This document shows, in pieces, positions 7,091-13,089 of a stretch of DNA of 13,089 bases. The first letter of the stretch is position 1. Each line of letters starts with the position of its first letter. Both the position numbers and the translations under genes were made by a program. The stretch spans positions 1-13,089 of the forward strand of contig CALWIE010000028.1 of assembly GCA_944380625.1 (NCBI GenBank), given 5' to 3'. Under the pieces are notes generated by a model, which saw only the letters and a list, made by a program, of their open reading frames with translations, had not been told where the DNA came from and did not search any database. The DNA comes from an uncultured Clostridia bacterium (lineage in GTDB: Bacteria > Bacillota_A > Clostridia > Oscillospirales > Acutalibacteraceae).

Positions 7091-7135
7091 GGTGCGGTCA
7101 TGGCGGGAAAGGGGGGCGCGCCCCGGCGCCGCCGG

Positions 7136-7327
7136 TCAGCGGAGCATTTTTTCCACGTCGCCGATAAGGTTGCCCACCGAGTGCATGGCCTTGCTGGCGC
7201 TTTTGCGCATGTGCCCGGCCTTGCGGTGGCCGCCGTTCATCACCTTGCTGCTGACCACCGCCACGGCCGCCCCGGCCAGCACCCCCATGCCGATGCCCTT
7301 TGCCACGTTCATCGTCTGCTTCACCAT
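7136..7327 (-). CDS. Small single-helix membrane protein, YtxH-like, function unknown
   Basis: The 63-residue product has one Gly/Ala-rich membrane helix (about 11-27, GIGMGVLAGAAVAVVSS) followed by a basic segment rich in Lys, Arg, His and Met (NGGHRKAGHMRKSASKAM) and an amphipathic tail ending DVEKMLR. This layout resembles the short YtxH-type proteins common in Clostridia, but no defining motif allows a firm assignment. The start at 7327 is preferred because GGAGG (complement of 7337-7341) lies nine bases upstream. An upstream Met at 7393 would add an unlikely basic N-terminus with no ribosome binding site. No promoter was identified. It is divergent from trmL. Confidence 0.7.
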   Translation of the reverse strand: MVKQTMNVAKGIGMGVLAGAAVAVVSSKVMNGGHRKAGHMRKSASKAMHSVGNLIGDVEKMLR

Positions 7328-7481
7328 CTTTTGAAACCTCCAAACTTTGAAAATCCATTTGACAAGCCGCAACGCTGCCGTCCTGTTCAGCATTCCCTGA
7401 GCCCTCCCTATTTATTCCGCCGCAGGGCGAGGCGGCGGTCTTGGAAAATCCTTTAAAACCCTATGAAAGGCGGTGGGCGCC
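7328..7481. other. Spacer between the small membrane gene and trmL
   Basis: The spacer contains a TTGACA (7359-7364, plus strand) with no -10 at the right distance. A 7-bp dyad, CCGCCGC/GGCGGCG-type arms around an 8-base loop (about 7418-7439), lacks a T run. No trmL promoter is convincing here. trmL may depend on the upstream orphan promoter or on a weak unrecognised one. Confidence 0.35.
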
Positions 7482-8015
7482 GTGCCCAACCTGAACATCG
7501 TCCTTGTGGAGCCTGAGATCCCCCAGAACACGGGGAACATCGCCCGCACCTGCGCCGTCACCGGCGCCGCCCTGCACCTGGTGGGGCCCATGGGCTTCCG
7601 GCTGGAGGACAAAAAACTCCGCCACGCCGGGCTGGACTACTGGCCCTATCTGGACCTCTCCACATATGAGAGCCTTCCCGAATTTTTTGAAAAAAACCGG
7701 GGCAGCTTCTTCTTTTTCTCCACCAAGGCTCAGCGCCGCTACACGGACGCCTCTTACCCCGACGGGTGCTACCTGGTGTTTGGGAAGGAGTCCGCTGGGC
7801 TGCCGGAGGAGCTTTTGTTCGCCCACCCGGACCAGTGCGTGCGCATCCCCATGCTGGGGGGATTCCGCAGCCTGAACCTGGCAAACTCCGTGGCCGTGGG
7901 GACTTTTGAGGTGCTGCGCCAGTGGGACTTCCCGGAGCTCTCCTGCTCGGGGGAGCTGCGGGCCTTTGACTGGGCCGCCGCCAAGGCCGCCCACCCGGGC
8001 TCGGAGTTCCTGTGA
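7482..8015 (+). CDS. trmL: tRNA (cytidine/uridine-34 2'-O)-methyltransferase TrmL, SPOUT family
   Basis: TrmL uses S-adenosylmethionine to methylate the ribose of wobble base 34 in leucine tRNAs, acting as a dimer. The 177-residue product shows all SPOUT/TrmH-type motifs: EPEIPQNTGNIART (10-23), LVFGKESAGLPEELL (98-112), and IPMLGGFRSLNLANSVAVGTF (122-142), which forms part of the trefoil-knot cofactor site. The start at GTG 7482 is preferred: it gives the usual N-terminus PNLNIVLVEPEIP and places AAAGGCGG (7466-7473) about eight bases upstream. An in-frame GTG at 7473 would sit on the ribosome binding site. The C-terminus is somewhat longer than in E. coli TrmL. Confidence 0.92.
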   Translation: MPNLNIVLVEPEIPQNTGNIARTCAVTGAALHLVGPMGFRLEDKKLRHAGLDYWPYLDLSTYESLPEFFEKNRGSFFFFSTKAQRRYTDASYPDGCYLVFGKESAGLPEELLFAHPDQCVRIPMLGGFRSLNLANSVAVGTFEVLRQWDFPELSCSGELRAFDWAAAKAAHPGSEFL

Positions 8016-8043
8016 AAAGGAACACAATTTGTTTACATTTTAT

Positions 8044-8074
8044 TTGAAGGCCCTTCACAACAGGGGCCTATACT
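8044..8074 (+). promoter_or_regulatory. Putative promoter and operator of the ABC transporter operon
   Basis: TATACT (8069-8074) could pair with TTGAAG (8044-8049), although the 19-base spacing is long. Between and overlapping them is an inverted repeat, AGGCCC (8048-8053) and GGGCCT (8064-8069), with a 10-base spacer. Long spacing with a dyad between the elements is typical of MerR-type activated promoters, but no regulator gene is adjacent. Confidence 0.4.
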
Positions 8075-8086
8075 GGCTGTGAGTGC

Positions 8087-8110
8087 AGCGGGGCCGGACT
8101 GGGCCCCGCT
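8087..8110 (+). other. 5' leader hairpin of the ABC operon
   Basis: AGCGGGGCC (8087-8095) pairs perfectly with GGCCCCGCT (8102-8110) around a 6-base loop. It lies just after the predicted transcription start (about 8081) and before the ribosome binding site of the ATPase. It has no T run, so it is not a standard terminator. It could protect the 5' end of the mRNA or bind a regulator. Confidence 0.55.
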
Positions 8111-8130
8111 CTGGAAAGAGGGGGTCGCGA

Positions 8131-8835
8131 ATGGCGCATTTCATTGAGTTTCACGACGTGTGCAAGTACTACACCATGGGGGAAAACCGCATCGCTGCGG
8201 CGGACCACGTGAATTTTTTCGTGGAAGAGGGGGAGTTCTGCGTGATCGTGGGACCCTCCGGCGCCGGGAAGACCACTGTGCTGAACATGCTGGGCGGCAT
8301 GGACACCTGCGACGAGGGGGAGATCCTCCTGGACGGCAACAAGATCAGCGGGTACAGCAAAAAACAGCTGACCGCCTACCGCCGGTATGACGTGGGCTTT
8401 GTGTTCCAGTTTTACAACCTGGTGCAGAACCTGACCGCCTTGGAAAACGTGGAGCTGGCCAGGGAGATCTGCAAGGACCCCCTGGACGCCCGGCAGACCC
8501 TGGCCGAGGTGGGCCTGGGGGAACGGCTGAAAAACTTTCCGGCCCAGCTCTCCGGCGGGGAGCAGCAGCGGGTGGCCATTGCCCGGGCCCTGGCGAAAAA
8601 CCCCAAGATCCTCCTGTGCGACGAGCCCACCGGCGCCCTGGACTACAACACGGGCAAGGCCGTGCTGGCCCTGCTGCAGGACACCTGCCGGAACACCGGC
8701 CGCACCGTGATCGTCATCACCCACAACAGCGCCTTGACCGCCATGGCGGACCGGGTGATCCGCATCCGCAGCGGCAAGGCCATCTCCAACGAAGTAAACC
8801 TCCACCCCGCCCCGGTGGAGGAGATTGAGTGGTGA
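8131..8835 (+). CDS. ABC transporter ATPase, MacB/LolD type
   Basis: This is the nucleotide-binding subunit that powers the FtsX-type permease encoded next. The 234-residue product has Walker [10 protein letters not shown] (41-49), the Q-loop in FVFQFYN (Gln93), the signature [15 protein letters not shown] (140-154), Walker [13 protein letters not shown] (160-171) and the switch His198 in VITHN. The motif wording matches the MacB/LolD/FtsE class, which uses ATP for mechanotransmission across the membrane rather than classical transport. The start at 8131 has GAGGGGG upstream; an in-frame upstream start at 8083 lies in the leader hairpin region and is rejected. The 3' end overlaps the permease by seven bases, implying translational coupling. 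Confidence 0.95.
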   Translation: MAHFIEFHDVCKYYTMGENRIAAADHVNFFVEEGEFCVIVGPSGAGKTTVLNMLGGMDTCDEGEILLDGNKISGYSKKQLTAYRRYDVGFVFQFYNLVQNLTALENVELAREICKDPLDARQTLAEVGLGERLKNFPAQLSGGEQQRVAIARALAKNPKILLCDEPTGALDYNTGKAVLALLQDTCRNTGRTVIVITHNSALTAMADRVIRIRSGKAISNEVNLHPAPVEEIEW

Positions 8836-11800
8836 GAGCCGTGAACAGAGCTTTTGTGAAAAACGTGCTGCGCACCATACGGGGCTCCCTCTCCCGGTTT
8901 TTGGCCATCGTGGCCATTACGGGGCTGGGCGTGGGGTTTTTGGCGGGGCTTTTGTCCTCGCCGGTGGACATGCGCATCTCCGCCGACGCCTACTGCGACG
9001 AGGCCCGGCTGTACGACGTCCGGGTCCTCTCCACACTGGGCCTGACCCAGGAGGACATCCAGGCACTGGAGGCGGTGGAGGGCGTGGAGGCCGTCATGCC
9101 CGTCTACGACACCGACCTGGTCCTGACCACCCAGGGGGAGGAGCCCCGCAACTACACCACCCGTATGCACAGCCTGCCGGAGGACGCCTCCCCCCAGGGG
9201 GAAAACTACCTAAACCAGCTGACCCTGGTGGAGGGGCGGATGCCGGAAAAGGCCGGGGAGTGCGTGGTGGTGGCGAGCAAATCCTTCGGCGGCGAGGAGG
9301 ACTGGATCGGCCAGACCCTGGTCCAGGACCCGGACGGCGAGGAGTCCGAGGGGCTGCCCAAGTCCTTTACGGTGGTGGGGACGGTGAAGAGCGCCGCCTA
9401 TTTCTCCATGGAGAACGAGAGCACCACCGCCGGCAGCGGCGCCCTGGACCTGGTGGCCTACGCCGCGCCGGAGAGCTTTGACATGGACTATTTCACCGCC
9501 TTTTACCTGGCGGTGGCCGGCACGGCGGACCTGGACGCCTTCTTCCAGGAGTACGGGGATGCGGTGGCCGCCGTCACCGACGCCTTGGAACCTTTGGGGG
9601 AGGAACGCTCCCAGATCCGCCATGAGGAGCTGGTAGACGAGGCCCAGGCCGAAGTGGACAAGGCCTGGGATGAGTACGAACAGGAAAGGGCAGAGGCGGA
9701 ACAGGAACTGGCCGAAGCCAAACAGGAGCTGGAGGAGGGCGAGCAGGAGCTGGAAGACGCCCAGCGGGAGCTGGAGGACGCCCAGGCGGAGATCGACAGC
9801 GGCTGGGCGGAGCTTGAGAGCCAGCGGGCAAGCTTTGAGAGCCAGACCGCTGCGGCCCAGCAGGAGATCAACAATGGCTATGCCCAGGTGAACAGCGGCC
9901 AGGCCCAGATCGCCCAGGGCCGGGCCCAGCTGGACCGCGCCCAGGCCCAGCTGGACGAGGGCTACGCCCAGCTGGCCCCCACCGGGGAGACCCTGGCCGC
10001 CACCAAGGCCCAGCTGGACACCGCCAAAGGGGAGCTGGACGCCTCCAAGGCCCAGCTGGACCAGACGAAGGCCCAGCTGGACGGCCTCGTCCAGGGCAAG
10101 GAGGCTCTGTTCGCCGCGGCGGCCCAAGGGGGCCTGCCCGCCGGGGACACCTCCGACAGGGGGGCGCTGGCGCTCATCGCCCAGCTGGAGCAGGCCATGC
10201 CGGAGCTGGCCGGGGAGTTCGCGTCCCTGAAGGAGGGCTTGAACGCCCTGGCGGCCCAGGGGATGGACACGGTCTCTGCCCTGGCCGCCTGGGAGGAGGG
10301 CTCCGCCCAGTACGAGGCGGGCCTGGCCCAGTATGAGGAAGGCCTGGCCCAGTACGAGGCGGGGAACCAGCAGTACCTGGCCGCCAAGGAGGAGCTGGAC
10401 GCAAACCAGGCACAGGTCACCGCCCAGCGGCAGAACCTGGAGAGCCAGCAGGCCACCCTGAACAGCAGCCGCGCCCAGCTGGACCAGAGCTACACCCAAC
10501 TGCAGCAGGGCATCCAGACGGCCCAGGCGGAGTTTGCCAGCGCCGAGGCCCAGCTGTACGACGCCCAGGCCCAGCACGACGACGGCTTAAAGGAGCTGGA
10601 AGAGGGCAAAAAGGAGCTGGAGGACGGCTGGGCCGAGTACAACGAAGGCCTAGCCGAGGCCCAGGAGCAATTCGCCGACGCCGAGGAGGAGCTCAAAGAC
10701 GCCGAGAGCCAGATCCGGGACATCGAGGAGGGCCAGTGGCTGGTCTACACCCGGCAGGACAACGTGAGCTTTTCCAGCTACGACTCCAACGCGGACAAGA
10801 TCGCCGCCATTGCCACGGTGTTCCCCCTGTTCTTCTTCCTGGTGGCGGCCCTGGTGGCCCTGACCACCATGACCCGCATGGTGGAGGAGGAGCGCCAGCA
10901 GGTGGGCACCCTGAAGGCCCTGGGGTATTCCCCGGCGAAGATCGCCGCGAAATACCTGGTGTACGCCGCCCTGGCCAGCGTCCTGGGCAGCGCCGCGGGG
11001 CTGGCGGTGGGCAGCTGGCTGTTTCCGCAGATCATCATCAACGCCTACAACATCATGTACGACGTGCCCAAGGCCCTCACCCCCTTTAACGTGCCCTTTG
11101 CCCTGGCCTCTTCCCTCTCCATGATCGCCTGCACCCTGGGGGTCACCCTCAGCGCCTGCTGGGCGGAGCTGCGGGAGGCGCCGGCCCTGCTGATGCTGCC
11201 CAAGGCCCCCAAGGCCGGCAAGCGGATCCTGCTGGAGCGGGTCACCCCCCTGTGGAAGCGCTTAAAGTTCACCCACAAGGTCACCGCCCGGAACCTGTTC
11301 CGCTACAAGAAGCGCTTCTTCATGACCATTGTGGGCATCGCCGGGTGCACCGCCCTGCTGGTGACGGGCTTTGGCATACGGGACTCCATCTCGGACATTG
11401 TGTCCCTCCAGTACGACGAGCTGAACCAGTACGGCCTGACCCTGGGCCTGCGGGACGCCGGCGCCCTGGAGGGCAGGGACCTCCAGGAGATTTTGGAGGA
11501 CCCCGAACAGATTGCCGGCTCCCTGCCGGCCATGCAGCAGGAGATGGACGTGGTCCCAGGCAAGAACAAGCCCGCGGACAGCGCCGTTCTCTTTGTGCCC
11601 CAGGACCCGGAGGCCATGGAGGACTACTTCCTGTTCCGCCACCGCACCGGCGGGGAAGAAGTCCCCTTTGACGAGGACGCGGTGATCGTCACCGAGAAGC
11701 TCTGCGAGCGCCAGGGCTGGAAAGAGGGGGACACCATCACCCTGGAGGACGCCGACGGCAACCAGACTCAGCTGACCATCACCGGCATCTGCGAAAATTA

Positions 11801-12413
11801 TGTCTACCACTACATCTACCTCTCCCCCCAGATGTACCGGGAGGCCTTTGGGAAGGAGATGGAGGCAAACTCCCTGTTGTGCAAGCTTCCCGAGGACATC
11901 TCCTCCCAGGAGCAGTCGGCCCTGGGGGAGAAGCTGCTCCGATGCCGGGACGTGATGACTGCCCAGTTCACCAACACCCTTTCCGAGAGCTTCCAAAACA
12001 GCATCCAGGGCATCAACTCCATTGTGGTGGTGCTGATCATCTCCGCAGGGCTTTTGGCCTTTGTGGTGCTGTACAACCTGACCAACATCAACATCACCGA
12101 GCGGGAGAAGGAGCTGGCCACCATCAAGGTGCTGGGCTTCTACGACCGGGAGGTCTCAGCCTATATCTACCGGGAGACGGTGCTGCTGACCCTTATGGGC
12201 ACAGGCTTGGGGCTCCTTTTGGGCATGGGCCTGCACCAGTTCGTCATACGCACCGCAGAGGTGGACATGGTCATGTTCGGGCGGGTGGTCTACTGGCCCA
12301 GCTATGTGTACAGCGCCCTTTTGACCTTCCTCTTCAGCGCCCTGGTGAACCTGGTGATGTACCGGAAGCTGAAGAACATCAGCATGGTGGAAAGCATGAA
12401 AGCCCCGGAGTGA
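8829..12413 (+). CDS. FtsX-family ABC permease with long extracellular coiled-coil hairpin
   Basis: The 1194-residue permease partners the preceding ATPase. One membrane helix (about 22-44) is followed by an extracellular MacB-like region (about 45-260). A long coiled coil comes next (about 264-424), then a non-heptad tip (about 424-480), and a returning coiled coil (about 480-635). The first FtsX domain follows (helices about 658-682, 708-735, 755-778), then a helix at 831-851, a second extracellular domain (about 852-1055) and the second FtsX domain (helices about 1062-1085, 1116-1140, 1159-1182). The coiled coil shows seven-residue repeats such as AQLDTAKGELDASKAQLD. The conserved cytoplasmic loops EERQQVGTLKALG and EREKELATIKVLGF are visible. 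Start GTG 8829 has GGAGG seven bases upstream; GTG at 8832 is also possible. Substrate unknown; export of lipids or peptides, or wall-hydrolase control, are options. Confidence 0.92.
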   Translation: MVRAVNRAFVKNVLRTIRGSLSRFLAIVAITGLGVGFLAGLLSSPVDMRISADAYCDEARLYDVRVLSTLGLTQEDIQALEAVEGVEAVMPVYDTDLVLTTQGEEPRNYTTRMHSLPEDASPQGENYLNQLTLVEGRMPEKAGECVVVASKSFGGEEDWIGQTLVQDPDGEESEGLPKSFTVVGTVKSAAYFSMENESTTAGSGALDLVAYAAPESFDMDYFTAFYLAVAGTADLDAFFQEYGDAVAAVTDALEPLGEERSQIRHEELVDEAQAEVDKAWDEYEQERAEAEQELAEAKQELEEGEQELEDAQRELEDAQAEIDSGWAELESQRASFESQTAAAQQEINNGYAQVNSGQAQIAQGRAQLDRAQAQLDEGYAQLAPTGETLAATKAQLDTAKGELDASKAQLDQTKAQLDGLVQGKEALFAAAAQGGLPAGDTSDRGALALIAQLEQAMPELAGEFASLKEGLNALAAQGMDTVSALAAWEEGSAQYEAGLAQYEEGLAQYEAGNQQYLAAKEELDANQAQVTAQRQNLESQQATLNSSRAQLDQSYTQLQQGIQTAQAEFASAEAQLYDAQAQHDDGLKELEEGKKELEDGWAEYNEGLAEAQEQFADAEEELKDAESQIRDIEEGQWLVYTRQDNVSFSSYDSNADKIAAIATVFPLFFFLVAALVALTTMTRMVEEERQQVGTLKALGYSPAKIAAKYLVYAALASVLGSAAGLAVGSWLFPQIIINAYNIMYDVPKALTPFNVPFALASSLSMIACTLGVTLSACWAELREAPALLMLPKAPKAGKRILLERVTPLWKRLKFTHKVTARNLFRYKKRFFMTIVGIAGCTALLVTGFGIRDSISDIVSLQYDELNQYGLTLGLRDAGALEGRDLQEILEDPEQIAGSLPAMQQEMDVVPGKNKPADSAVLFVPQDPEAMEDYFLFRHRTGGEEVPFDEDAVIVTEKLCERQGWKEGDTITLEDADGNQTQLTITGICENYVYHYIYLSPQMYREAFGKEMEANSLLCKLPEDISSQEQSALGEKLLRCRDVMTAQFTNTLSESFQNSIQGINSIVVVLIISAGLLAFVVLYNLTNINITEREKELATIKVLGFYDREVSAYIYRETVLLTLMGTGLGLLLGMGLHQFVIRTAEVDMVMFGRVVYWPSYVYSALLTFLFSALVNLVMYRKLKNISMVESMKAPE
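9618..10734 (+). repeat. Heptad-repeat coding region of the permease
   Basis: Reiterated GCCCAGCTGGAC-like words encode AQLD-type heptads on both sides of a non-repetitive segment (about 10099-10270). The DNA repetition comes from the protein pattern and biased codon choice, so it is not a separate element. It could still recombine in frame. Confidence 0.75.
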
Positions 12414-12435
12414 CACCGGGAAATGAGGAAAAATC

Positions 12436-12474
12436 CCCCCGCCGGACTGGCAGAATGCCCAAAACCGGCGGGGG
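12436..12474. terminator. Hairpin after the permease gene, possible terminator
   Basis: CCCCCGCCGG (12436-12445) pairs with CCGGCGGGGG (12465-12474), with a nested GGCA-GAA-TGCC hairpin (12449-12459) inside. On the plus side it is followed by the imperfect tract ATTCTCTC. On the minus side GATTTTTCC follows. It probably separates the ABC operon from pgk, though the plus-side T tract is weak. Confidence 0.6.
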
Positions 12475-12509
12475 ATTCTCTCACCTTGGGAAAAAAGCGA
12501 AAATCCTTT

Positions 12510-12541
12510 GCCCTTTTCACAAAATTTGGCTTGAAAAGGGC
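12510..12541. promoter_or_regulatory. Inverted repeat over the pgk -35 element
   Basis: GCCCTTTTCA (12510-12519) and TGAAAAGGGC (12532-12541) are perfect 10-base inverted arms with a 12-base spacer. The right arm covers most of the -35 hexamer. This is a candidate operator for an unidentified dimeric regulator. Confidence 0.5.
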
Positions 12542-12559
12542 GGCTATCTGTTATACAAT
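12531..12559 (+). promoter_or_regulatory. Sigma-A promoter of pgk
   Basis: TTGAAA (12531-12536) is followed after 17 bases by TACAAT (12554-12559). Each hexamer is one base from consensus. The -10 lies inside a perfect palindrome, TACAATTGTA (12554-12563). Transcription would start near 12566, about 57 bases before the ATG. Confidence 0.75.
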
Positions 12560-12572
12560 TGTAGGTGGTAAT

Positions 12573-12590
12573 TTGTGCAAACTTTCACAA
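12573..12590. promoter_or_regulatory. Rex-like redox operator upstream of pgk
   Basis: TTGTGCAAACTTTCACAA matches the Gram-positive Rex consensus TTGTGAA-N4-TTCACAA at 13 of 14 defined positions. It begins about seven bases after the predicted transcription start, a typical repressor position. Rex releases DNA when the NADH/NAD+ ratio is high, so pgk would be derepressed under reducing conditions. The rex gene itself is not in the window. Confidence 0.7.
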
Positions 12591-12622
12591 TCCACCATTT
12601 TGTTTAAAGGAGTGCACTGAAC

Positions 12623-13089
12623 ATGAGCTTACTCAGCAAAAAGACAATCGACGACATCGACGTAAAAGGCAAGCGGGTACTGGTCCGCGTGGACTTCAAC
12701 GTCCCCATGAAGGACGGGAAGATCACCAACGACAACCGCATCGTGGCGGCCCTGCCCACCATCAAGAAGCTGGTGGAAGACGGCGGCAAGGTGATCCTCT
12801 GCAGCCACCTGGGCAAGCCGAAGAACGGCCCCGAGGAGAAGTTCAGCCTGGCCCCCTGCGCCGAGCGCCTCTCCCAGCTGCTGGGCAAGCCCGTTGTCTT
12901 TGCCAACGACGACACCGTGGTGGGCGAAAACGCCAAGGCCGCTGTGGCCGCTATGAACGACGGCGACGTGGTGCTGCTGCAGAACACCCGTTTCCGCAAG
13001 GAGGAGACCAAGAACCTGGAGCCCTTCTCCTCTGAGCTAGCCAGCCTTGCTGACGTGTACGTCAACTTCTACTGCGACGCCGCCCACCG
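12623..13089 (+). CDS. pgk: Phosphoglycerate kinase, N-terminal part, cut by the window end
   Basis: This enzyme transfers phosphate from 1,3-bisphosphoglycerate to ADP, the first ATP-forming step of glycolysis, in the cytoplasm. About 155 codons are present. The N-terminal domain motifs are clear: [19 protein letters not shown] (substrate-binding loop), CSHLGKPK and [21 protein letters not shown] (12606-12612) lies ten bases before the ATG. In the last codons, the segment usually reading VNDAFG(T/A)AHR reads [10 protein letters not shown], a departure at very conserved positions. The gene has its own promoter with a Rex-like site. What follows downstream cannot be seen. Confidence 0.93.
   Translation, partial: MSLLSKKTIDDIDVKGKRVLVRVDFNVPMKDGKITNDNRIVAALPTIKKLVEDGGKVILCSHLGKPKNGPEEKFSLAPCAERLSQLLGKPVVFANDDTVVGENAKAAVAAMNDGDVVLLQNTRFRKEETKNLEPFSSELASLADVYVNFYCDAAH

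Noticed and set aside
7359..7364. Perfect TTGACA as the trmL -35
   Set aside because: No acceptable -10 lies 16-18 bases downstream.
9210..10577. 455-codon antisense frame across the permease coiled coil
   Set aside because: It is a Leu/Gly/Gln repeat shadow of the AQLD heptads with no start signals.

Overview
The window is a GC-rich chromosomal segment, most likely from a spore-forming anaerobic Clostridia member of the Oscillospiraceae type. The reasons are the GC-rich codon use, strong Shine-Dalgarno sequences (AAAGGAGG type), AT-rich islands holding the promoters, a SpoIID sporulation enzyme, a citrate synthase with the N-terminal region I associate with Clostridia, and a Rex-like operator in front of pgk. 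The exact genus cannot be read from the sequence alone.

Layout. Positions 1-231 are a gene-free, dyad-rich stretch. Citrate synthase (minus, 232-1599) and spoIID (plus, 1785-2840) are transcribed divergently from an AT-rich control region that has a near-consensus promoter for citrate synthase. spoIID ends at a strong intrinsic terminator that also covers the 3' end of a convergent MscS-type mechanosensitive channel gene (minus, 2894-3721). Next comes a divergent promoter region (3722-3919). It feeds a two-gene operon: a 576-residue MORN-repeat protein with an acidic tandem-repeat linker (3920-5650), then a ComEC-like metallo-beta-lactamase-fold hydrolase with a cysteine-rich tail (5670-6974). 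The operon is closed by a clear terminator (6986-7017). After that are a small one-helix membrane protein (minus, 7136-7327) and trmL, a tRNA wobble-base 2'-O-methyltransferase (plus, 7482-8015). An ABC transporter operon follows: a MacB/LolD-type ATPase (8131-8835) overlapped by a 1194-residue FtsX-type permease (8829-12413) that carries a very long extracellular coiled-coil hairpin. The window ends inside pgk, phosphoglycerate kinase (12623 onward).

Functional links. Citrate synthase and pgk are central metabolism. spoIID belongs to forespore engulfment. trmL, mscS and the small membrane protein look like independent housekeeping genes. Two units look like candidates for less-described biology. 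One is the MORN/MBL pair, for which I cannot name a pathway. The other is the ATPase/permease pair, whose coiled coil is long enough to span much of a Gram-positive wall. Regulatory structure is dense in the short spacers: a Rex-like site plus two further dyads at pgk, an inverted repeat between the -35 and -10 of the ABC operon, and an orphan extended -10 that could drive RNA antisense to the small membrane gene.
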